Assembly (NCBI GenBank): GCA_964353175.1
Contig: CAYGUX010000005.1
Coordinates: 1 to 64,000 of the forward strand
Direction of reading: 5' to 3'
DNA length: 64,000 bases
From: JAIYCX01 sp964353175
GTDB taxonomy: Bacteria; Bdellovibrionota_C; UBA2361; SZUA-149; DAOLCO01
Part shown: positions 7,654 to 14,820 of the stretch, one piece after another
How positions within the stretch are numbered: position 1 is the stretch's first letter
How the letters are laid out: each line of letters starts with the position of its first letter
Made by a program: the position numbers and the translations under genes
Notes under the pieces: model-generated
What the model was told of the DNA's origin: nothing
The model's input: the letters and a program-made list of their open reading frames with translations, nothing else
Databases searched by the model: none

Positions 7654-9399
7654 ATGTTAACAGTATCAAATCTCACTAAGACCTATGGACCTCAGACGCT
7701 TTTTGAAAATGCGTCCTTCGTTGTTAATCTTGGAGAGCGAGTTGGCTTAGTTGGTAGGAATGGACATGGTAAAAGTACGTTACTAAAGCTTATTTTGCAA
7801 GAAGAGGAGCCAGATTCCGGCGATGTATTCATTTCTAAAGGCTATAAGATCGGACATTTATCCCAACATCTAGAATTTACTGAAGCTACAATCTTAGATG
7901 AATGCGTATTAGCCTTGCCTTTGTTAGATGATTGTTGGAAAGAAACTTATAAGGCTGAAGAGCTACTTCATGGCTTAGGTTTTAGCGATAAGGATTTTAC
8001 AAGGGCCCCTTCTGAGTTTTCAGGAGGCTATCAAATTAGACTCAATTTAGTAAAATTATTGTTGTCAGAGCCAAATCTTTTACTATTAGATGAACCAACC
8101 AATTATCTTGATATTGTATCCGTTCGGTGGTTACAAAGATTCCTAAGAGAATTTAAGGGTGAGGTACTACTAATTACACACGATAGACATTTCATGGATT
8201 CCGTAACGACTCATACGCTTGGAATTCATAGATGCAAAGCGAAAAAGGTGGAAGGAAGTACTGAAAAGCTTTATGACCTAATCGCGGAAGAGGAAGAGTT
8301 ATATGAAAAGACTAGAGTAGGTGAGGAGAAGAAGAGGAAGGAAGTTGAGAAATTTGTAGAACGGTTTCGTGCTAAAGCTTCTAAAGCTAAGTCTGTGCAG
8401 TCTCGGGTAAAGTTGCTCGATAAAATGGAAGTTAAAACAGAGCTGCAAAATATTCAAGATCTAGAGTTCTCGTTTAATTATTCAACGTTCCCAGGTAAGT
8501 GGCCAATGAACGCTGAGGATATATTCTTTGGTTATAAAGAAGGAGAGCAATTAATTAATGGGATTAGTTTAGCAGTAGGGAAGGGCGACAGAATTGGAGT
8601 AATTGGACCTAATGGTAAGGGTAAAACAACCTTTCTTAATTTATTGTCCGGAGATTTAATCCCAACCAATGGAAGCGTCTCTTATAATGATAATACTAAA
8701 ATTGCCTACTTTGGCCAGACTAATATACAGCGGTTAAATTTAAACAATACAATTGAAGATGAGATCGGTGAGATTGATCGTTTGAAAAGTAGGACTGCCA
8801 TACGTGGGATATGCGGGGCAATGATGTTTGAAGGGGATGCAGCTTTAAAGAAATTATCCGTATTGTCTGGAGGAGAGCGGAGTAGGGTGCTTTTAGGTAA
8901 ACTCCTTGTAATGCCATCAAATGTTTTGCTCCTAGATGAGCCTACCAATCACTTAGATATGTATTCGATTGAGGCATTGGTTGATGCGATCGAAGCCTAC
9001 CCAGGTGCAGTTATAATGGTTACCCATAGTGAAATGATTCTTGAGAGACTTGCCACAAGGTTAGTTGTCTTTGATAGAGGAGAAGTGGAATCATTTGAAG
9101 GTAACTATATAGACTTCTTACGAGAGAGGGGATGGCAAGAAGAAGATTCATTAAGTGATAAAGAAAGAGATGTCGCTAGATCGACTTACGAAGATTCTAA
9201 GAAGGTCGAAAGAAAGAAGCAAAATGATCAAAAGAAGTTAGAAAGTGAAATTTTCAAGTTGGAGGAAGAGATAGAGGATATTGAGGGTGAACTAGCCTCA
9301 GCTTCTCAGGACCAAAAAATAGATCAAATTCAGGAACTTTCGAAGACACTTAGTGCGAAAAGAGCTGCATTGGATAGTCTATATAGTAACTTAGGTTAG
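7654..9399 (+). CDS. ABC-F family ATPase (translation factor type)
   Basis: 581 residues with two ABC domains and no membrane segments. The first domain has Walker A GRNGHGKST, signature FSGGYQIRL and Walker B LLLLDEPTNYLD. The second has GPNGKGKTT, LSGGERSRV and LLLDEPTNHLD. The linker between them (FRAKASKAKSVQSRVKLLDK) is the conserved P-site tRNA interaction motif region of ABC-F proteins. A C-terminal charged coiled coil follows (about 505-580). ABC-F proteins bind the ribosomal E site and relieve stalled or antibiotic-blocked ribosomes. Architecture is closest to the housekeeping Uup/YheS-like types rather than a recognisable resistance type. Confidence 0.92.
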   Translation: MLTVSNLTKTYGPQTLFENASFVVNLGERVGLVGRNGHGKSTLLKLILQEEEPDSGDVFISKGYKIGHLSQHLEFTEATILDECVLALPLLDDCWKETYKAEELLHGLGFSDKDFTRAPSEFSGGYQIRLNLVKLLLSEPNLLLLDEPTNYLDIVSVRWLQRFLREFKGEVLLITHDRHFMDSVTTHTLGIHRCKAKKVEGSTEKLYDLIAEEEELYEKTRVGEEKKRKEVEKFVERFRAKASKAKSVQSRVKLLDKMEVKTELQNIQDLEFSFNYSTFPGKWPMNAEDIFFGYKEGEQLINGISLAVGKGDRIGVIGPNGKGKTTFLNLLSGDLIPTNGSVSYNDNTKIAYFGQTNIQRLNLNNTIEDEIGEIDRLKSRTAIRGICGAMMFEGDAALKKLSVLSGGERSRVLLGKLLVMPSNVLLLDEPTNHLDMYSIEALVDAIEAYPGAVIMVTHSEMILERLATRLVVFDRGEVESFEGNYIDFLRERGWQEEDSLSDKERDVARSTYEDSKKVERKKQNDQKKLESEIFKLEEEIEDIEGELASASQDQKIDQIQELSKTLSAKRAALDSLYSNLG

Positions 9400-9426
9400 A
9401 ATTTATATCAGCAATGATTCCCAGAT

Positions 9427-9451
9427 TGTGTTAGAATAAAAGTCTAACACA
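9427..9451. repeat. Perfect 9-bp inverted repeat
   Basis: TGTGTTAGA at 9427-9435 and TCTAACACA at 9443-9451 flank a 7-nt loop. The structure lies 27 nt after the ABC-F stop and 15 nt before the next start codon. No T-run follows, so it could end the ABC-F transcript, protect its 3' end, or act as an operator/leader for the next gene. Confidence 0.5.
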
Positions 9452-9465
9452 GTCACTTTACCATT

Positions 9466-9801
9466 ATGAGAATCAAAACATATATTCCCTGTTTTTTTCT
9501 AGTATCATTTCTACTTATTTGTTCATTAGATTCTGTTATAGCTGAAACATCTTCCGCCGACGCAGCTTATCCTGGGGAAGTAAGAGAGACTAAAGATGGG
9601 AAAAAGGTTAAGCTTTGGTCAACCAAAGGCCCAGTCCCAGTAAGTAGGCCAAATGACCCATTTGCCGATCCTAATAAAAATACCCTTGCAAATAGTCCCA
9701 ATACTCTTCTAAATATTGGCGGGGTGAATTCTCATAATTTAGGAGGGTATCAACCCAACCAAAGAAATAGAGATCGTCGAGATGGGTCATCACTTAAATA
9801 G
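9466..9801 (+). CDS. Small exported protein, unknown function
   Basis: 111 residues with a clear Sec signal peptide (hydrophobic run CFFLVSFLLICSLDSVIA, cleavage likely after AxA-like VIA/ETS). The mature part is short, Pro/Asn/Asp-rich and probably disordered, with NDPFADPNKN and a very polar tail RNRDRRDGSSLK. No domain recognised. Its last 12 nt overlap the 3' end of the convergent zinc-ribbon gene. Confidence 0.55.
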   Translation: MRIKTYIPCFFLVSFLLICSLDSVIAETSSADAAYPGEVRETKDGKKVKLWSTKGPVPVSRPNDPFADPNKNTLANSPNTLLNIGGVNSHNLGGYQPNQRNRDRRDGSSLK

Positions 9802-10086
9802 TGCAGCTAGCTTTGCTTTCTGATCTAATTTAATCTGGCTTTCTTGATTGCTCAAGCTTGAATTTCTCATAGTGAAAAATTCACAAAAGTTTGCTTTCTC
9901 TTTTTCTAGAACTCTTTCTGCTTGATTTTCCTTACATTCATTATACGCTGATGGTAGGTAGTGCGTACAGTTCTTACAGCATTTTATGGAGGTATTGCAA
10001 TGATCGCAAACATCAGATCGATGTGCTTTATGTCCCACCTTGATATCAATGGGTGATTGGCACTTATAACAAATGGCTTCAGACAT
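9790..10086 (-). CDS. Cysteine-rich zinc-ribbon-like protein
   Basis: 98 residues with a regular Cys pattern: CYKC near 6-9, CDHC near 27-30, CCKNC near 36-40, then YNEC and NFCEFF. The layout (R.D.C..C, CC..C..Y.P..YNEC, EKANFCEFF) is a small conserved family I recall from deltaproteobacteria and spirochaetes, with no assigned function. Two zinc sites are likely. It is transcribed away from the M16 pair, with an 11-bp palindrome in the shared upstream region. Confidence 0.7.
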   Translation of the reverse strand: MSEAICYKCQSPIDIKVGHKAHRSDVCDHCNTSIKCCKNCTHYLPSAYNECKENQAERVLEKEKANFCEFFTMRNSSLSNQESQIKLDQKAKLAALFK

Positions 10087-10129
10087 ATTTATGATAAACC
10101 TAAGAAACAGTTAATTTCTAAATTTTTGG

Positions 10130-10152
10130 ATATATAGTAGGCTACTATATAT
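10130..10152. promoter_or_regulatory. Palindrome in divergent promoter region
   Basis: ATATATAGTAG at 10130-10140 and CTACTATATAT at 10142-10152 are perfect inverted copies around a single G. The site lies between the divergent zinc-ribbon gene (start 10086) and the M16 gene (start 10202). A one-base centre fits a dimeric-regulator operator better than an RNA hairpin. It could also supply -10 elements for both directions. No known operator was recognised. Confidence 0.4.
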
Positions 10153-10201
10153 ATATTGGCCAGAAATTTATTTAACATGATTTAAAGGGGTATTCTTAGC
10201 A

Positions 10202-11428
10202 TTGGAAACATTAAAAACTGAGTTTAAGAATGGATTAACTCTACTCGGACAGCCTATTGAAGGCATTAGTTCTGTCGCATTTACTATTTTAGTCCCTTTT
10301 GGATCTGCTCATGATCCTGATAATTCTCTTGGTCTATGCAATTCACTTTTTGAGTTAATGACTAAAGGTGCTGGTGATTTAAATGCTCGTGAATTTTCTG
10401 AAGCCTGCGAAAGAATCGGCCTTCAAAAATCAGTATCCTCAGGCTCGGAAGCTAGCAGTGTTACTGGACAGTTGTTATCGGAGAATCTCTATTCTGGTTT
10501 AAAGCTATGTAGAGATTTAATGTTAAGTCCCAAATTACCGGAAGAGGATTTTCCTGCAATTAAGAGTTTGATATTACAAGATATTAAAGCGATTGAAGAT
10601 GAGCCTGCTAGTAAGGTGATGGAAGTTCTAGGTGAAAACTATTATCCTAAACCTTTTTCTCGAACATCATTAGGAACGGAAGAGAGCGTTGCTAGTTTGA
10701 GCTTGGATGATTTAAGAAGCTTTTATACCAAAAAATGTGTGCCAAAGGGAAGTATCATTTCAGTCGCAGGTAATTTCGATTGGAAGAAGTTGAACGTGGA
10801 AGTTGAGAAAATGTTTGGCGATTGGGTAGGGGAAAGCGAGAAGTTAGAATTCGAAACTAACTTCGCTACAGACCAAGACATCTTTTGTGAAAAAGACACA
10901 AAACAAGTTCAAATAGCATTATCTTACCCCAGTATAAGTGTCTTAGACCCTTTATATTATGCTGGAAGAGTTTGGGTAAACATATTATCTGGCGGCATGT
11001 CAGGACGTCTGTTTGTTGAAGTAAGAGAAAAAAGAGGCTTGGTCTATAGAGTTGGTGCTAGTCATAGTAGTCTTAGAGGTAGGAGTACTATAAACGCAGT
11101 AGCAGGTACAACACCAGATAATGCAGTTGAATGTATTCAAGTAATGTTGAATGAACTTAAGGGCGGGGAAGCGATAAAACAAGAGGAGTTGGATAGAGCT
11201 AAGGTTGATTTAAAGACTAAGGTTATTATGCATTCTGAATCAACAGTCGCTAGAGCCTCCGCTATGGCCAATGACTACTGGAATCTTCAACGAGTCAGAC
11301 CACTGAATGAAATTAAGGATAGTATCAATGCTGTAGATATTGAACAAATTGATCGTTACAATGCAAGTTTCCCAGTAGATAAGATGACTCTTGTTACTTT
11401 GGGGAAAAATAAAGTTGCCTATAAATAG
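10202..11428 (+). CDS. M16 peptidase-like subunit without zinc site (R/Y subunit)
   Basis: 408 residues, TTG start at 10202 with an AAAGGGG Shine-Dalgarno about 12 nt upstream. The M16 fold is clear, but the zinc motif HxxEH is absent: the aligned site reads CNSLFELMTKGA. The C-terminal half keeps the substrate-positioning Arg/Tyr signature, GRLFVEVREKRGLVY. In bacterial and mitochondrial M16B heterodimers one subunit carries the zinc and the other the R/Y pair. The next gene, 24 nt downstream, carries the zinc motif, so these two very likely form one peptidase. The protein has no signal peptide, so a cytoplasmic location is likely. Confidence 0.88.
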   Translation: METLKTEFKNGLTLLGQPIEGISSVAFTILVPFGSAHDPDNSLGLCNSLFELMTKGAGDLNAREFSEACERIGLQKSVSSGSEASSVTGQLLSENLYSGLKLCRDLMLSPKLPEEDFPAIKSLILQDIKAIEDEPASKVMEVLGENYYPKPFSRTSLGTEESVASLSLDDLRSFYTKKCVPKGSIISVAGNFDWKKLNVEVEKMFGDWVGESEKLEFETNFATDQDIFCEKDTKQVQIALSYPSISVLDPLYYAGRVWVNILSGGMSGRLFVEVREKRGLVYRVGASHSSLRGRSTINAVAGTTPDNAVECIQVMLNELKGGEAIKQEELDRAKVDLKTKVIMHSESTVARASAMANDYWNLQRVRPLNEIKDSINAVDIEQIDRYNASFPVDKMTLVTLGKNKVAYK

Positions 11429-11452
11429 GTACAAATAATACGGAGAGTTTTA

Positions 11453-12664
11453 GTGGAATTTAAGGAAGTAACTTTAAAGAACGGTTTAAGAATCGTTAGT
11501 GAATATAGACCTAGTGCAGTCAGTGTGGCTATAGGTTTTCTAGTTAAGGCTGGGGCTAGAGATGAGACTGAAGAAGTCTCTGGAGTATCTCATTTCCTTG
11601 AGCATATGATGTTTAAGGGCACGGAGAAGCGTACAGCATTAGATATTACCTATGAGATGGGAGCAATTGGGGCACAAGCCAATGCCTTCACATCAGAAGA
11701 GAGCACGGTTTACTACATGGCTGTATTGCCAGAGTATTTTGAAAAGGCTTTTGATTTATTGAGCGATATGTTGAGATCTAGTATCGATGCACAAGAATTT
11801 ATCGTTGAGAAAAAAGTTATACTTGAAGAGATCGCCTTATATCAAGATAGGCCGACTTACATGTTGTTAGAGAATAGTTTGAGTAAGTTTTTTCATGATC
11901 ACTCAGCTGGTAATTCTGTCTTGGGTACCCTAGAGAGTATCTCAGCCTTATCTAGAGACCAAATGTATTCCTACTTTAAGTCCAAATACAGCCCAAGCAA
12001 TATGGTTTTGTCAGTTGCTGGTAATTTTAGCCATGACCATTTGATAGAAATGGCAGAAAAGTTTTGTGGTCATTGGGATGATGTTAAGGTTGAAAGGAAG
12101 TATCCTGAGTATAAGAAAAATACTCACTCATCTGTCATGACTAAAGCTGACTTGCAAAGGGCCCATGTAATGCTTCTTTCACAAGGCCCAGATATGGCGC
12201 ATCCTTATCGTCGTGAAGCGGATGTATTGACCACTGTATTGGGTGATTCTTCTGGCTCAAAATTATATTGGGAGTTGGTAAATAGCGGGTTATGCGATGG
12301 TGTTTCGCTAGAATCAGAGCAAATGGATGGCGTAGGAATTATGTATTCCTATGCAAGTACCACTAAGGAAAATTTAGACAGGGTCGTTGAAATTGTTAGA
12401 AAAATAATTTCTAATCCATTAGACTTTTCAGATGAAGATTTAGAACGATCGATAACAAAAACCGCTACCAGGGTAATTCTTCAGGGTGAAAGCACAATGA
12501 AGAGAATGATGAGTATTGGTTTTGATTGGTTGTATATGAATGAATATGTTCCACTTCAGGTTGAATTAGAGAGATTAAAGCTTGTTAGTAGAAGTAGGAT
12601 TGAAGAACTTGTTAAGGAGTTTGATCTTATACCAACACATGAAGTAAGGTTGATAAGTGAGTAG
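11453..12664 (+). CDS. M16 zinc peptidase catalytic subunit
   Basis: 403 residues, GTG start at 11453 with a GGAGAG Shine-Dalgarno. The inverted zinc motif HFLEH is at residues 47-51 and the distal ligand Glu lies in EEIALYQDRP near 123. The C-terminal region lacks the RGLVY pair (it reads SGLCDGVSLESEQ), complementing the preceding subunit. No export signal is visible. Likely cleaves unfolded or short peptides as a heterodimer with the product of the upstream gene. Confidence 0.92.
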   Translation: MEFKEVTLKNGLRIVSEYRPSAVSVAIGFLVKAGARDETEEVSGVSHFLEHMMFKGTEKRTALDITYEMGAIGAQANAFTSEESTVYYMAVLPEYFEKAFDLLSDMLRSSIDAQEFIVEKKVILEEIALYQDRPTYMLLENSLSKFFHDHSAGNSVLGTLESISALSRDQMYSYFKSKYSPSNMVLSVAGNFSHDHLIEMAEKFCGHWDDVKVERKYPEYKKNTHSSVMTKADLQRAHVMLLSQGPDMAHPYRREADVLTTVLGDSSGSKLYWELVNSGLCDGVSLESEQMDGVGIMYSYASTTKENLDRVVEIVRKIISNPLDFSDEDLERSITKTATRVILQGESTMKRMMSIGFDWLYMNEYVPLQVELERLKLVSRSRIEELVKEFDLIPTHEVRLISE

Positions 12665-12673
12665 GGGGTTCCC

Positions 12674-12748
12674 TGGTAGGCACGAGCGGGTTCGAACCGC
12701 TGACCCTCTGCACGTCAAGCAGATGCTCTACCACTGAGCTACGCGCCT
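12674..12748 (-). tRNA. tRNA-Val(GAC)
   Basis: The minus strand folds into a full cloverleaf. The acceptor stem AGGCGCG pairs with CGTGCCT, the anticodon stem is TCTGC/GCAGA with loop TTGACGT, and the T-arm contains GGTTCGAACC. The anticodon is GAC, which reads Val codons GUC/GUU. Discriminator A and an encoded CCA end at 12674. It is convergent with the M16 genes. Confidence 0.93.
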
Positions 12749-12986
12749 AATTGGTGGGGTGGATTAACATACTTTTACTGGATTTTGCAAAGTAATAGTT
12801 CTAAATTACTTTAGGTATCTTATAGGTGTTAGATTCCTAAAGTCTTAAAGGCTTCTAGTTTGATTGAATATTTAGTCTTAATCAGGGGGAGAGTTAGCTA
12901 TCGCACTTATTTTGCTGTTAAATTTGAAGATTAAAGGCATAATTTTTCATCCAATCCCTTTCAATTTAATAAAATTAGTGATAAAC
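12749..12986. other. Intergenic region upstream of rpmI leader
   Basis: No convincing ORF or RNA gene was found here. The stretch should contain the tRNA-Val promoter (minus strand) and the promoter of the rpmI-rplT operon (plus strand). infC, often found just upstream of rpmI, is absent. Confidence 0.4.
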
Positions 12987-13065
12987 CAGCCCTAGAATTT
13001 TATATATTAATAGTAAATAAGTCCGAAAAGGGGTATCTAAATTATCTCTAGGGGCTGTTTTTTTT
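12987..13065 (+). promoter_or_regulatory. Leader hairpin plus T-run: attenuator of rpmI-rplT
   Basis: CAGCCCTAGA at 12987-12996 pairs with TCTAGGGGCTG at 13047-13057 (one bulged G), followed at once by eight T residues (13058-13065). This is a textbook intrinsic terminator shape, ending 9 nt before the rpmI start codon. The rpmI Shine-Dalgarno (GGTGAT, 13066-13071) directly follows the T-run. In Bacillus the L20 operon is regulated by L20-dependent attenuation; a similar control is inferred here. Confidence 0.65.
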
Positions 13066-13074
13066 GGTGATTCC

Positions 13075-13275
13075 ATGCCTAAAATGAAGACTAACCGCGC
13101 TGCGGCTAAAAGATTTAAGAAAACTGGCGGCAATAGAATTAAAAGAGCCTCAGCTTTCAGAAGACACATTCTAACGAAAAAAAGTACTAAGAGAAAACGT
13201 CATTTGCGTGCTCCACAGTATGTTCATGATGCTAATATGAAGGCAGTTGAAAAGAGACTTTTGCCAAACGGCTAA
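13075..13275 (+). CDS. rpmI: 50S ribosomal protein L35 (bL35)
   Basis: 66 residues, the normal size for bL35. It begins MPKMKTNRAAAKRFKKTG and contains the conserved KRASAFRRHILTKKSTKRKR and LRAP segments. It is a basic component of the large ribosomal subunit. The start is preceded by GGTGAT right after the T-run of a leader hairpin. rplT follows 58 nt downstream. Confidence 0.97.
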   Translation: MPKMKTNRAAAKRFKKTGGNRIKRASAFRRHILTKKSTKRKRHLRAPQYVHDANMKAVEKRLLPNG

Positions 13276-13333
13276 AAGTCTTAAATCTTAGAAATTTATT
13301 TAAGTAATCTCAGATAGAGAATAGAGAGGAGCT

Positions 13334-13702
13334 ATGAGAGTTAAAAGAGGCGTTAAAGCTAAAAAAAGAAGAGCTAAGGTATTAGACCTAGCATCTGGCT
13401 TTAGAGGAAGATCAGGTAACACGATCAGACAAGCAAGTAGCAGAGTCGATAAGGCTATGCGTTACATGTATCGTGATAGAAAGAAAAAGAAAGGTGATTT
13501 CAGATCATTGTGGGTCACTAGAATCAATGCTGCCAGCAGACTTTTGGGAATGAACTACAGTGTATTCACTAATGGTTTAAAGAATGCCAATATTGAACTT
13601 GATAGACGTATGTTAAGTACTTTGGGTTCAGAACATCCAGAAGCGTTTAAAGCTGTTGCGGATATCGCTAAGAAACATGTTCAGGTAGCACCGAGCAACT
13701 AA
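13334..13702 (+). CDS. rplT: 50S ribosomal protein L20 (bL20)
   Basis: 122 residues. It begins MRVKRGVKAKKRRAKVLDLA, contains the conserved GFRGRSGNTIRQA and YMYRDRKKKKGDFRSLW segments, and the RINAASR and YS.F..GL motifs near the C-terminus. L20 is an early assembly protein of the large subunit and the usual autogenous repressor of this operon. A GAGGAG Shine-Dalgarno lies upstream and a strong terminator follows. Confidence 0.97.
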   Translation: MRVKRGVKAKKRRAKVLDLASGFRGRSGNTIRQASSRVDKAMRYMYRDRKKKKGDFRSLWVTRINAASRLLGMNYSVFTNGLKNANIELDRRMLSTLGSEHPEAFKAVADIAKKHVQVAPSN

Positions 13703-13724
13703 GGTCCATGTTGTTCTTTAGTGA

Positions 13725-13758
13725 AAAGGGTCCCGTTTGCACGTAGGGACCCTTTTTT
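13725..13758 (+). terminator. Rho-independent terminator of rpmI-rplT
   Basis: AAAGGGTCCC at 13725-13734 pairs with GGGACCCTTT at 13746-13755 over an 11-nt loop, followed by a T-run and TTATTTTT. It lies 22 nt after the rplT stop and separates it from pheS. Confidence 0.92.
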
Positions 13759-13802
13759 ATTTTTAAAGTTTATTTAACTCTGTAACTCAATTCAGGCTCC
13801 AG

Positions 13803-14807
13803 ATGGATCATATTCTAAATGTTCGGACCATACTTCAAAAAGGTTTAGCAGACCTACAAAAACTCGAAACATCCAAAGAATTAGAAGAATTAAAAGTATC
13901 GCTTTTAGGGAAAAAAGGCTCCTTGACTGAGGCCTTAAAGCTAATAAAAAATATCCCTCCTGAAAGTAAAAAAGAGTATGGCGATGAGGTCAATAAGGCC
14001 AAAGATACTTTTTCAAAACATTTGGACCAATGCAAAAGTAGAATTTTAGTTCAGGAAGAAACAGCTAAGTTATCGAGTGAGTGGATTGATGTTACTCTCC
14101 CATTGGATATACCTAGTGCTCCGAAGGGTATAGGTCATATCCATCCATTAAGTCATGTTCAGAGAGAACTAGAGGAGATATTTTTAGGTCTTGGTTTTGA
14201 TGTCGTTGATGGCCCTGAGGTCGAAACTGAGCATCTTAATTTTGAAGCGCTAAATATCCCCGCATGGCATCCAGCGAGAGATATGCAAGATACTATTTGG
14301 ACTACCTTGCCAGGTATTCTGTTGCGAACTCAGACTTCTCCTATGCAAATCAGGGCGATGTTAGATCGGGAAGCGCCATTAAGGATAGTAGCACCTGGTA
14401 GATGTTTTAGATATGAAAGGATGGATGCAACCCACGAACATACCTTCTATCAAATGGAAGGCATGATGATTGATAAGAATGTCCATGTCGGCCACCTTAC
14501 TTATTTTATGAAAACATTGTTATCTGAAATATTTGGATATGAGCCCAAGATTCGATTACGTCCAGGGTATTTCCCTTTCGTAGAGCCAGGATTCGAATTA
14601 GATATTTGGTTCAATGGGAAATGGTTAGAATTACTCCCCTGTGGATTGATCCATCCCAAGGTTTTAGAGTATGGGGGGATTGATTCAAAGAAATGGCAAG
14701 GATTTGCTTTCGGTCTTGGATTGAGTGGTTTGGTTATGACTAGATTTAATATAGTTGACATTCGGTACCTACAAGGTGGGGATGCAAGGTTTCTTTCTCA
14801 ATTTTAA
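13803..14807 (+). CDS. pheS: Phenylalanyl-tRNA synthetase alpha subunit
   Basis: 334 residues, the normal length. The N-terminal coiled coil (1-85) binds tRNA. The class II catalytic core carries motif 2 (GRCFRYERMDATHEHTFYQ) and motif 3 (FGLGLSGLVMTRF). The conserved HPLS..Q.E and DGPEVETEHLNFEALN segments are present. In motif 3 most homologues read GLG.ERL.M; here it is GLGLSGLVM, a mild deviation worth noting. The pheT gene follows 13 nt downstream. Confidence 0.96.
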   Translation: MDHILNVRTILQKGLADLQKLETSKELEELKVSLLGKKGSLTEALKLIKNIPPESKKEYGDEVNKAKDTFSKHLDQCKSRILVQEETAKLSSEWIDVTLPLDIPSAPKGIGHIHPLSHVQRELEEIFLGLGFDVVDGPEVETEHLNFEALNIPAWHPARDMQDTIWTTLPGILLRTQTSPMQIRAMLDREAPLRIVAPGRCFRYERMDATHEHTFYQMEGMMIDKNVHVGHLTYFMKTLLSEIFGYEPKIRLRPGYFPFVEPGFELDIWFNGKWLELLPCGLIHPKVLEYGGIDSKKWQGFAFGLGLSGLVMTRFNIVDIRYLQGGDARFLSQF

Positions 14808-14820
14808 TTAATTAAAACTT

